DNA from: Bacteroidales bacterium
GTDB taxonomy: Bacteria > Bacteroidota > Bacteroidia > Bacteroidales > F082
Reading direction: 5' to 3'
Assembly: GCA_016291135.1 (NCBI GenBank)
Contig: JAEFAE010000005.1
Span: forward strand, 1-64,000
DNA length: 64,000 nt
Below the pieces are notes generated by a model that did not search any database, was not told where the DNA came from, and saw only the letters and a list, made by a program, of their open reading frames with translations. Positions 1 to 8,001 of this stretch are shown here, one piece after another (position 1 is the stretch's first letter; each line of letters opens with the position of its first letter). The position numbers and the translations under genes were made by a program.

Positions 1-2
1 GG

Positions 3-1511
3 ATGGCTCGCCTCGGCGGCCCCTTGGCCATCATCGCCTTCGTCGTGATTTATTGGTGCTGCCACATCGGCTTCATCGACAACCTGAACACCGAGATGCT
101 GACCGAGAAGGCCTTGAAGCGTTGCAATGACATCGGCTTCGAGGAGTTCCTCCGCACCAACTACGCCATGCTCGCCATCTTCGTCGCGGGTCTCATCCTC
201 TGGATGACGGAAGCCATTCCCAACTACCTGACTTCCTTGTTTATCATCCTCGGCATCGTGCTCTGTAACGTCACCACGCAAAAGGATGCCTTGGCTCAAC
301 TCGGTCACCCCGTGATGTGGCTGAACATCCTTTCCTTCGTGTTGGCAAGTATGCTGGTCAAGACGCAATTCGCCAAACGCTTGGCTTTGGCCTTCGTCAT
401 CAAGTTCGGCAAGAGCGCCAAAGGTGTGCTTTGGAGTTTCTTGATCATTAATTTGGTGTTGTCGGCCTTTATCTCGGCTACCACTGTGAAGGCTACCATT
501 ATGCTGCCCATTTTCATGACCGTTTGCGCCATCTACGGTGCGTCCAATGGCAACCGCAACAACTTTGGTCGTAACCTTGTTATTCAAAACCTCTTCCAGG
601 TGAATATCGGTGCCAACGCGTTCTACACGGGTAGCGGCGCCCACCTGCTGGCCATCTCACTCATCGCAGGCTTCGTGGGCAGTTGCGACTTCGGCTATGC
701 CGACTGGCTCATCTCATGCGGCCCAATGAGTTTGCTCATCTTGATTATTGGCCTTCTGTTGGGCATGTATGTCTTCTTCCCGATGAAGAAAGAAGAGCAA
801 GTGCCACAAATCGAAGGCGGCTTGGAACGTTTGAAGGAAGAACTCAAGGCCATGGGCAAGATGAAAGCAGAGGAATACAAGGCCGTGGCAATCTTCGTGC
901 TCGTACTGTTCTTATGGGTTACTAAGGGCACTTTCCACAACATCGATGAGACCATCGTCGCCCTGTTGGGTGCCGTCCTTGCCCTGTTGCCGGGCATCGG
1001 CGTGGTGAAATGGAACGATGTCGACATCCCTTGGCACCTGATGCTCTTCTCGGCTGGTGCTTATACCCTCGGCTCGGGTCTCAACGCCACCGACCTGCCC
1101 AACACCATGGTCAATGCCGCCTTTGACAGTCTTGGCATCACCGCCAACACGCCTTTCTGGGTGCTGTATGTCATCCTCACCTTCTTGATGATGTATTCGG
1201 GCTTGGTCTTCCAAAGCAAGACCATCCGCACCATGGTCTTCGTGCCCATCGCCTTGGGGGTGGAGGCCCGTTTCGGCTTCCCCGTCATGAGCCTCAGTCT
1301 GCCCGTGGCCATGCTTATCGAGCACTGCTATGTGCTGCCCTTCAACAGCAAGCCCGCCGCATTGCTTTACAACACCAACCAATACAGCCAGACCGACGCC
1401 TTCAAGTTCGGCATCACCATGATGACCATCTCATGGGTGCTTATCCTCGTCTGGGGCGAGACGGTGCTGCATTGGCTTGACATCACGCCGGGGTTGTTCT
1501 TAGTGAAGTAG
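3..1511 (+). CDS. DASS/SLC13-type anion or dicarboxylate symporter
   Basis: Very hydrophobic protein of about 502 residues with some 11-12 predicted membrane segments, arranged as two similar halves separated by a charged cytoplasmic loop near residues 258-290 (rich in K and E). This layout and the conserved WMTEAIP segment near residue 67 fit the divalent anion:sodium symporter family, which takes up sulfate or C4-dicarboxylates with sodium. The substrate cannot be told from the sequence. The first ATG lies three bases into the window, so the true start may be further upstream and the protein longer. The gene converges on the TonB receptor gene, with 11 bp between the stop codons. Confidence 0.85.
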   Translation: MARLGGPLAIIAFVVIYWCCHIGFIDNLNTEMLTEKALKRCNDIGFEEFLRTNYAMLAIFVAGLILWMTEAIPNYLTSLFIILGIVLCNVTTQKDALAQLGHPVMWLNILSFVLASMLVKTQFAKRLALAFVIKFGKSAKGVLWSFLIINLVLSAFISATTVKATIMLPIFMTVCAIYGASNGNRNNFGRNLVIQNLFQVNIGANAFYTGSGAHLLAISLIAGFVGSCDFGYADWLISCGPMSLLILIIGLLLGMYVFFPMKKEEQVPQIEGGLERLKEELKAMGKMKAEEYKAVAIFVLVLFLWVTKGTFHNIDETIVALLGAVLALLPGIGVVKWNDVDIPWHLMLFSAGAYTLGSGLNATDLPNTMVNAAFDSLGITANTPFWVLYVILTFLMMYSGLVFQSKTIRTMVFVPIALGVEARFGFPVMSLSLPVAMLIEHCYVLPFNSKPAALLYNTNQYSQTDAFKFGITMMTISWVLILVWGETVLHWLDITPGLFLVK

Positions 1512-1522
1512 GAATCATTTCT

Positions 1523-3763
1523 TTACCACCCCGCCCTAAGTGAAACATTAGGCAAAATTCCAAACATCGAGTAAGCGTAAGCCCGCATCTCGCCTGATTC
1601 TATATCGGTTTCAAACTGATACCCCAACGGGTTCAAGCGGTTGTAGGCATTGAACAAACCAACACTCGCACTCCAGTTGAAGCCATTCCTGTACTTTGGC
1701 GAATGATAGGCGCACGAAAGGTCGAGGCGATGATAGGCAGGCGTGCGGCTCGCGTTGCGCTCGGTGTAAACCGGGACGGTCTGCCCCATGTACTCGTAGA
1801 AGCCCACAGGCAAAGTGACGGGATGTCCGCTCGAATACTGCCAAGCCGCACTCGCACTCCAGCGTGGCGTGAATTGGTAGCAGCCGTTGATGCGGAAGTC
1901 ATGCGGGATGTCTGATAAAGCCGAATAGGGATTGCCGTCGTTGATGCCGTCGATGGCATAAATCACACGTGAATAGGTGTAACTCATGGCTCCCGTGAAC
2001 TTTCCCGCGTTTTTGGAAAGATTCAGTTCCAGACCGTAGGCCTTCGAATTGCCGCTTCTCACTTGGTTAATGACATTCGGGTTGCTGATGAGCTGCGCAT
2101 GGTCGATGAAGTCGATTTGGTTTTGACCTTTCTTGTAATAGAGTTCAGCCGAAGCGGAATACTGCCCACCGAAATCAAGGAAGCAGCCACCCGAAACCAC
2201 ATCGGCGATGACAGGCTTCAATCCGTTGACCGCAGGGAACCAAGTTTCAAGCGATTGGTAGTCCAAAGCCGTGTTTTGCAGCACTTGGATATATTGCACA
2301 TTCCGCGCGTAGCCGGCCTTCAGCGAAGTATTTTCGCTCAGCATGACGTTCATGCTCACACGAGGCTCGGGATAGACCATCAGTTTCTCTTCGTTGTTCA
2401 AGGGCTGGAAGGCCGATAGGTGCAGACCATAGTTGAAGCCCAGCCACGGCAAGGGTTTCCAGTCGTTCAGCGCGTAGGCGGAATACTCCATCGCTTGATA
2501 ATGCGGCAGACTCATGCCGATGCTGTCGGACTCGCCAGGAGTGAAGGCATGGCGGATGGCACCTGCGCCAATGCGCAGTTCGCAGTCGGGAGCGATGTAA
2601 TAACTCAAGGATGCCTTCAAGTTGAGGTCGGAAATGCCTGTGCGCCAGTTGAATTTGCGTCTTTTGAATTGGTAGTCGAGGTCGTTGCTGTAATCGCTGA
2701 CGATGAAGGCTGTGTTGAGGAACCAGCGGCTGCCGAAGTTGTGCGTCCAGCGCAAGGTGCCGGAAGTGTTGCCCCAGGTGTTGTACATGCCTTGCGATTG
2801 GTCGATGCCGCCCATGGACTCAATGACATCGTGGCCTCGATAGAATGAGAGATAAATACGGTCGTTCTTCCCGATTTTGGTGTTGATTTTCGCGTTCAGG
2901 TCATAAAACTTCGGGACAAGCGGCATGCTTTCGTTAGGCTTCACGAAAAAGTCGATGAAACTCCTGCGTGCCGAAACCAGGTATGAAGCCTTTTCCTTGA
3001 CGATGGGACCATTGGCGGTCAAAGTGGCGGCAAAGGGACTCAACGCCACCGAGAAATCGTGGTGGTTCATGTTGCCTTCCTTCATTTTGCAGTCGAGGAC
3101 GGCAGAGACGCGACCGCCATATTGAGAGGGTATGTTGCTCTTGTAGAGCGTCACCTGGTTCACGGCTTCGGGGTTGAAGATGGAGATCATGCCGAAGAGG
3201 TGCGAGGGGTTGTAGATGGGTGCCTCGTCAATGAGGATGAGGTTCTGGTCGTTGGTGCCGCCGCGCACGAGCAGTCCTGACGAGGCGTCGCCGATGGTCT
3301 TCACGCCCGACTGCATTTGCACCGCCTTGATGATGTCGGCCTCGCCGAACACACTCGGCAGTTTGCGTATCGAGTTGATGGTCAGCATCTCGGCATGGAA
3401 CTCGTTCTGCATCTGGGGACGCTCCACGGCTGCCGCCTCCACAGTGATTTCTCCCAATCCCACGGATTTTTCCTCCAACTTGATTTCCAAGGTTTGGTCG
3501 GCATGGAGTTGAATTTCAATCTCTTTGGTGTTGTAGCCCAAATAGGCGCATTGCAACTTGTGTTTCCCCGCTGGCAAACGCAGCGAATAGAAACCGTAGC
3601 CATTGGCCGAGGTCCCCGTTTGCGATGAAGCCTCAAACAAGGTGGCACCGATAAGCGTCTCGCCCGTGGCGGCATCAGTGATGTGGCCGCTGAGGGTATA
3701 GGTTTGTGCATAAAGGCCAACAAAAGAGGCCAAGAACAATATGGTGATGAGGATACGTTTCAT
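1523..3763 (-). CDS. TonB-dependent outer-membrane receptor with carboxypeptidase-like N-domain
   Basis: The 746-residue protein has a signal peptide (residues 1-19, ending LYAQ), then a CarboxypepD_reg-like beta-sandwich (about 22-105, typical YTLSGHITDAATGETLIGAT start), a plug domain (about 115-225, with GVKTIGDASSGLLVRGG) and a C-terminal 22-strand-type barrel. It would import a ligand across the outer membrane using TonB energy. It begins 3 bp after the DUF4249 gene, so the two are one operon. DUF4249 lipoproteins commonly sit beside such receptors. The ligand is unknown. It is shorter than SusC proteins (about 1000 residues) and lacks a SusD partner, so glycan uptake is not implied. Confidence 0.92.
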   Translation of the reverse strand: MKRILITILFLASFVGLYAQTYTLSGHITDAATGETLIGATLFEASSQTGTSANGYGFYSLRLPAGKHKLQCAYLGYNTKEIEIQLHADQTLEIKLEEKSVGLGEITVEAAAVERPQMQNEFHAEMLTINSIRKLPSVFGEADIIKAVQMQSGVKTIGDASSGLLVRGGTNDQNLILIDEAPIYNPSHLFGMISIFNPEAVNQVTLYKSNIPSQYGGRVSAVLDCKMKEGNMNHHDFSVALSPFAATLTANGPIVKEKASYLVSARRSFIDFFVKPNESMPLVPKFYDLNAKINTKIGKNDRIYLSFYRGHDVIESMGGIDQSQGMYNTWGNTSGTLRWTHNFGSRWFLNTAFIVSDYSNDLDYQFKRRKFNWRTGISDLNLKASLSYYIAPDCELRIGAGAIRHAFTPGESDSIGMSLPHYQAMEYSAYALNDWKPLPWLGFNYGLHLSAFQPLNNEEKLMVYPEPRVSMNVMLSENTSLKAGYARNVQYIQVLQNTALDYQSLETWFPAVNGLKPVIADVVSGGCFLDFGGQYSASAELYYKKGQNQIDFIDHAQLISNPNVINQVRSGNSKAYGLELNLSKNAGKFTGAMSYTYSRVIYAIDGINDGNPYSALSDIPHDFRINGCYQFTPRWSASAAWQYSSGHPVTLPVGFYEYMGQTVPVYTERNASRTPAYHRLDLSCAYHSPKYRNGFNWSASVGLFNAYNRLNPLGYQFETDIESGEMRAYAYSMFGILPNVSLRAGW

Positions 3764-3766
3764 GGC

Positions 3767-4666
3767 TTATTCGTTTTCGGGGGTGATGGCATTGTAGATT
3801 TCGTGGTAAGTAAAAGGTTTGCGCCGCACATCGGAGGCGAAGAAGTAGCCGTAGCCGTTTTTCACATTGCCTCGCACGTTGCCCGAGATGGTGGCGAACA
3901 GGCCCAGGCTCCAGTCGTCTTCGTTGAAGACATCCAACAGGAAGGTGTAGAATTCGGGCGAGACCGAACAAGCGATGAAAGTCTCACTTTGGTCGAGATG
4001 ATCTTCCGTGACATGATAGGAATACCAGAACAATCTGGCAGTGAACAGGGCCGAAAGCGACATGTCATTATGGACGAACGAAACGCTTTCGAGGCTGTCG
4101 ATGGGGAAATCCTCTGGCTGTCGAAAGGTCAGGCCGCAAATAACAGGTTGTTCCCCAACGGTATAGATGTGTTTGTCAAACTGGAATTCATGCGCCATCT
4201 TGCCCGAGTGCATCTGATAACTCCTCACTTTTGTATGGTCCTTGATGATTGGGAGGTAATCCGCATCGCCCAAAGGCGTGAGATAGTCCTCGGCGGTGAT
4301 GTCGCCCGTTGGCGTCTCGATGACGAGTTTGTAGGTCTTGCCCGCCTCACCCTTGAAAGGTTGTTCCGAGACAAAAGTCATGCTGTTACGGTCGGCTTCC
4401 TTTTCAATATAAGGAATCGTGTCGTTGCCGCAAAGCACAAAAACGCGGTTGATTTCAGGCAAAACAGCCTGGTTGTCACCCCATTGATGGACGGGTGAAA
4501 TGGTGACGCTATGTTGCCGCATCTCAGTAGTCACATTTCCGAACACGGCAACGGTGCCGTTCAAGGCCCCGCCATCCGGCTGGTCGAAACTGTTGATGTC
4601 GACTTCATCGATTCGGCTGCAGGAAGCGAGGAGCATTATCACTATAACTAATACACTTATTTTCAT
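3767..4666 (-). CDS. DUF4249 family lipoprotein
   Basis: A 299-residue protein with a lipoprotein signal (LLASC lipobox, Cys16) and a beta-rich body carrying a typical DUF4249 order: an N-terminal segment about a value and a metal- or ligand-like loop, then the TYKLVIETPTGDITAEDYL stretch near residues 110-130. It is expected at the outer membrane. It is the first gene of an operon with the TonB receptor, so it probably acts as a surface partner of that receptor. The molecular function of DUF4249 is not established. I saw no clear TAnnTTTG promoter directly upstream. Confidence 0.85.
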   Translation of the reverse strand: MKISVLVIVIMLLASCSRIDEVDINSFDQPDGGALNGTVAVFGNVTTEMRQHSVTISPVHQWGDNQAVLPEINRVFVLCGNDTIPYIEKEADRNSMTFVSEQPFKGEAGKTYKLVIETPTGDITAEDYLTPLGDADYLPIIKDHTKVRSYQMHSGKMAHEFQFDKHIYTVGEQPVICGLTFRQPEDFPIDSLESVSFVHNDMSLSALFTARLFWYSYHVTEDHLDQSETFIACSVSPEFYTFLLDVFNEDDWSLGLFATISGNVRGNVKNGYGYFFASDVRRKPFTYHEIYNAITPENE

Positions 4667-4722
4667 GATACAGTTATTTATTATTCTCAGAAAGGAATGT
4701 CATATTATGATAAAACACAGCA

Positions 4723-4760
4723 AAAGAGAGTGACCTAATAGCAAGGCCACTCTCTTTTGA
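4723..4760 (-). terminator. Hairpin terminator of the 4777-5496 gene
   Basis: AAAAGAGAGTG and CACTCTCTTTT form an 11-bp stem around a loop of about 16 bases. On the minus strand the stem ends in a T-run directly after the lipoprotein gene, and on the plus strand it also ends in TTTT. The stem could stop transcription in both directions. Confidence 0.75.
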
Positions 4761-4776
4761 AATAACAATTGATTTA

Positions 4777-5496
4777 TTAGAAATCAAACTCTATAGTAAC
4801 GGATTCCGGAGAACCATCATATTTTCTCCGTGCTTTCATTTGATAACAATTTGTTCTCGTATGAGTAAATGTGTCGTGACGACCAACCTGCTTCCATTCC
4901 GATACAATAGTTGACCAGCTTTGATTCACGGAACTCCTCCATTGTAATCCATAGTATCCATAATACCAAAAGTTTGCACCATAAACATGACATGTAATAG
5001 TACCACCGCTATCTAACGCATAGGAGTAATGTGTGGCATACTTCCACCCCTTTTCACCCGTTTCAGGTGCCTTTTCATACAATAATACTTTTTCCACATC
5101 GTCTTTCAGCGTCTTACTAATAAACATGGTAAAAATCTCTTTACCAGTGTCCGTGTCATCAAAGTTTTCCTCATCCGCCATTTCCCCTCGTGTTCTTCCT
5201 GCAAAGAAGGCATCCAACACCTCTTTTGTATCTTCACCAAACTTTACAGGGATCAGTTCGAAGTTCTTTTCTGTCCATAAATCCAAATAGGACTTGTCGT
5301 TTGAACCAACTTTAAGAATAGCAGAGTTTTCACCCTTTGCATCTGTAATAACAAGCTCTTTAGAATACTTTCCAAAGTCGCTTTCATCATACAAATACAT
5401 CGCTTTTTGATCACCTTCCTTTTTACAGGAACTGAAGGCGAGTGTCATCGCTAATGCCGCTATCACGTAGATAGCTGAATACTTTAACTTTTTCAT
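4777..5496 (-). CDS. Secreted lipoprotein of unknown function
   Basis: I do not recognise this 239-residue protein. It has a lipoprotein signal with lipobox FSSC (Cys24) followed by KKEGDQK, a charged acidic middle (about 110-125, EEFDDTDTGKE-like), and an aromatic C-terminal third rich in Tyr and Trp (about 165-190), which looks beta-stranded. It stands alone between a hairpin terminator and a long leader. Its promoter carries the same 17-bp inverted repeat as the genes at 7832 and 15364, so it is probably controlled together with them. Confidence 0.75.
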   Translation of the reverse strand: MKKLKYSAIYVIAALAMTLAFSSCKKEGDQKAMYLYDESDFGKYSKELVITDAKGENSAILKVGSNDKSYLDLWTEKNFELIPVKFGEDTKEVLDAFFAGRTRGEMADEENFDDTDTGKEIFTMFISKTLKDDVEKVLLYEKAPETGEKGWKYATHYSYALDSGGTITCHVYGANFWYYGYYGLQWRSSVNQSWSTIVSEWKQVGRHDTFTHTRTNCYQMKARRKYDGSPESVTIEFDF

Positions 5497-5569
5497 GGTT
5501 ATAATAAGTTTTAAAAAGGTTTAAATGCCTCCTCAGATATCCTGCTTTATAGAGCTTAGTTTCAAGTTG

Positions 5570-5624
5570 CAAAAATACCCAGTCTTTTAAATCGCCCCTA
5601 ACAAAAGCGCAGGAATTGTGCGGG
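5570..5624 (-). promoter_or_regulatory. Promoter with upstream inverted-repeat box
   Basis: On the minus strand, TATTTTTG (5577-5570) fits the Bacteroidetes -7 element TAnnTTTG, with TTG at 5604-5602 upstream (24-bp spacing, a little long). Thirty bases upstream of the -7 element lies CGCAGGAATTGTGCGGG (5608-5624, plus-strand reading). It differs at one base from the box at 15449 and at three from the box at 7907. Confidence 0.6.
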
Positions 5625-5639
5625 TTCAAGAAGGAAATG

Positions 5640-5855
5640 TGAAGGAATCAAGCTAAAGATTTTCTATTTTGACAACCCGACAACTCCTATATATCAATCC
5701 TTCCGCCCTTGCGAGCAAAAAAGGCCACTGAAATTTATCTCAAAAAAATCCATTGCTGCAAATCATAAAAACACCGTCTTTACACTCGATAAAACTGTCA
5801 CATGTGACACAAAAATCGAATAGCTGGGAGTTAAGAATAAGCACGACTATATTTA
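5640..5855. other. Intergenic DNA with a perfect 14-bp palindrome
   Basis: No gene is visible here. At 5796-5809 there is the perfect palindrome TGTCACATGTGACA, the right form for a dimeric regulator of CRP/FNR or bHLH-like geometry. It lies 47 bp past the end of the HARE-HTH gene and about 300 bp upstream of the lipoprotein gene start. No U-tract follows it, so a terminator role is unlikely. Confidence 0.5.
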
Positions 5856-7832
5856 TTAACCGTTACCACCCGCTCCGCCCCTCAATCCATAATACCCCTC
5901 TCCCATCATCACAAACCTCTCCCTGTCGCTTCCCAAGCTCGATGCAACACTTTTCTTATTCGTGTAAGGATAGTCCCGCAACACTTTCTCCATGATGACA
6001 TCGATATGCAAAGGAGTCCCGGCCTTCTTGAGTATGTCGGCCACCAAATCCCTGACGCTCCCCCGATACACATCATTCCATTCCGCCAAGGCATATCTCC
6101 CGCTTATCCCGATGGGCTTTATGATGTCCGAACGCAGTATCTTCCCTCTCATCTCCTCCGGCTTCTTGTACCTGACTTCCGGGCATCTCTCTTTCAGCTC
6201 AGCAAACAGTTCTGCCAAACTCATAGGTCTGCGCTTGCTTCGGAGGATTTCGCTCAACTCAAATATCACATCAACCCCATTGGGAGGCAATATAATGTTC
6301 CCTTTATCATCAACAACCAATCCGTATGCCTTGGTGACGATTGCCGGCATAACCATTTTATAATCTTCTATTTTGTCATCGGGCACATTCTTCAGCAAAT
6401 CGCCAAGCCAGATGGTTTCAATCACCGACTTAATTCGCCTGTTTTCCCTGTTGATTTCCTTGCAGATTCTCTCGATGATTTGACTGCTGAAACGATTGTT
6501 CACCAAAAAACGCACATCATTCACCTTTACCATTTTCAGCGGGAACCCTCTGGTACAAACCTGGGTAAACACGTCAAAGGTAATATTCACTTTCTCGCGT
6601 TCAACGACATTCAAATACAAATCATCAATTTCGGTCGTGACAAGGATGCTGTCAAAATGGTAATCCCGCCAATCTTTGTCTTTGAACAAATCTCTCGGTG
6701 CCGTTTCCAACAGCTGTCTGATGCGCTCCCGGCTGTATTCCAACTCCTTTCCTATCTCAGCCATGTTTTTGGGACTCCCGTCACACAAACCCGTTGCCAT
6801 AGCAAACATCCTATCCAAATGTTCATTCGAGTGTGCCAAACGTTCTCTTAGCAGGAAAAACATAGGATAATATTCGTATTGCTCAACAAACTCCGCCACA
6901 AAATCAATTTGTTCCTCCGTCAGATAATGATATTTTTTCGCAATGAAGTCTTTAAGTATCTCTTTCTTGTCAAGGTTTTCATAATCAAACAGCACAACAT
7001 TCAACCCGTCCAACAAATGAAACAGTTCACGGTAGGTCATTCCCCAAGGCCGTATTTCTTGTAAAAGTCCTCTCACCTCTTCTTCCGAGAGCAGAAGCAT
7101 CCCAGCGGCCTTCGAATAGTTGGGAATCAGCAACCGCTGATGTCTTTTCACATCTCTCGGCAACAAACCAGTCCTAATGTCAAAGTCATCCAGGAGAGCT
7201 TTTCGCCTGATATTTAAATCCTTGTCAACGGCTTCAAGCTCTTCCGCAAACCGTTCGTCACAAAACCATAAAACATTCCTTGCGATGACAACCAGTTCAT
7301 AAGTCAAGGTTCCGTCCAGGTTTTTCTTTCTAATCTCGGCATGAATGATCGAAAGCAGTTGGTAGCAATAATGCTTCAACTCCCAGTTCTCCAATTGGTT
7401 GAACCTGTTGACCAAATTCTTTTGGTCGAGGCAGAAGAAGCCATAAAACGAATGCGGTCCATTGAAGGTGGCGTAAAACCATTTTATGCCATCCAGCGAA
7501 AAGTCCATCAAAGGCCTGCGGTAGTTTGTTTCAAAGATGAATTTCAATTCTTCGGGCAAATCTTCATATAGATCCACCTTGTTTACGAGTTGGATGACTT
7601 GTCTCTTGTTGATTGGAGCGACTATCTTTTCTAGCTCCTCAATGGTTTTCCTACCACAATTACGCAACTTCGGCAAATCCCCATCATGATACACCCGAAG
7701 CAACTCGCCCACAGTGTACATTTCACATCCCACACACACCAAGTAAGCCCGCGACGAAATCATGCCGGCATCATAATACCTCTGGATCGGTGTCCTGAGT
7801 ATCGCCCTTATGTCTTTCCCGGACGTAATCAT
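5856..7832 (-). CDS. Multi-domain protein with alpha-CTD-like, sigma-4-like and HARE-HTH-like modules
   Basis: A 658-residue protein if read from ATG 7832. A longer reading from 7889 is open, but the -7 element at 7875-7868 lies inside it, so I prefer 7832. Residues 27-71 resemble the RNA polymerase alpha C-terminal domain (TVGELLRVYHDGDLPKLRNCG, then GRKTIEELE). Residues 356-376 look like a sigma region 4 helix-turn-helix (MAEIGKELEYSRERIRQLL). Residues 522-584 and 592-652 look like two winged-helix HARE-HTH domains, the second ending in GEGYYGL. All of these are nucleic-acid or polymerase-contact folds. No enzyme motif is visible. A transcription-associated or DNA-sensing role is an inference. 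It follows the KaiC-like gene on the same strand but has its own promoter. Confidence 0.7.
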   Translation of the reverse strand: MITSGKDIRAILRTPIQRYYDAGMISSRAYLVCVGCEMYTVGELLRVYHDGDLPKLRNCGRKTIEELEKIVAPINKRQVIQLVNKVDLYEDLPEELKFIFETNYRRPLMDFSLDGIKWFYATFNGPHSFYGFFCLDQKNLVNRFNQLENWELKHYCYQLLSIIHAEIRKKNLDGTLTYELVVIARNVLWFCDERFAEELEAVDKDLNIRRKALLDDFDIRTGLLPRDVKRHQRLLIPNYSKAAGMLLLSEEEVRGLLQEIRPWGMTYRELFHLLDGLNVVLFDYENLDKKEILKDFIAKKYHYLTEEQIDFVAEFVEQYEYYPMFFLLRERLAHSNEHLDRMFAMATGLCDGSPKNMAEIGKELEYSRERIRQLLETAPRDLFKDKDWRDYHFDSILVTTEIDDLYLNVVEREKVNITFDVFTQVCTRGFPLKMVKVNDVRFLVNNRFSSQIIERICKEINRENRRIKSVIETIWLGDLLKNVPDDKIEDYKMVMPAIVTKAYGLVVDDKGNIILPPNGVDVIFELSEILRSKRRPMSLAELFAELKERCPEVRYKKPEEMRGKILRSDIIKPIGISGRYALAEWNDVYRGSVRDLVADILKKAGTPLHIDVIMEKVLRDYPYTNKKSVASSLGSDRERFVMMGEGYYGLRGGAGGNG

Positions 7833-7867
7833 TCTCTTTAATATTCCTGCTACTTCAACTTGAGCCG

Positions 7868-7923
7868 CAAAATTATTCCAACCACCCAATACCCCCCAAA
7901 CAAAACCGCAGGAAATATGCGGG
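7868..7923 (-). promoter_or_regulatory. Promoter with upstream inverted-repeat box
   Basis: The minus strand reads TTG (7899-7897), 21 bp, then TAATTTTG (7875-7868). CGCAGGAAATATGCGGG lies at 7907-7923, 31 bp upstream of the -7 element. The position relative to the promoter matches the boxes before 5496 and 15364 within one base. This supports start codon 7832 for the gene downstream. Confidence 0.6.
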
Positions 7924-8001
7924 AAATGATGCTGTGTTTATCTTTTTCATTTTTACATTATGTAACATAATAAACAAAACAAGAATTCAGGCTGGTGCAA
8001 T

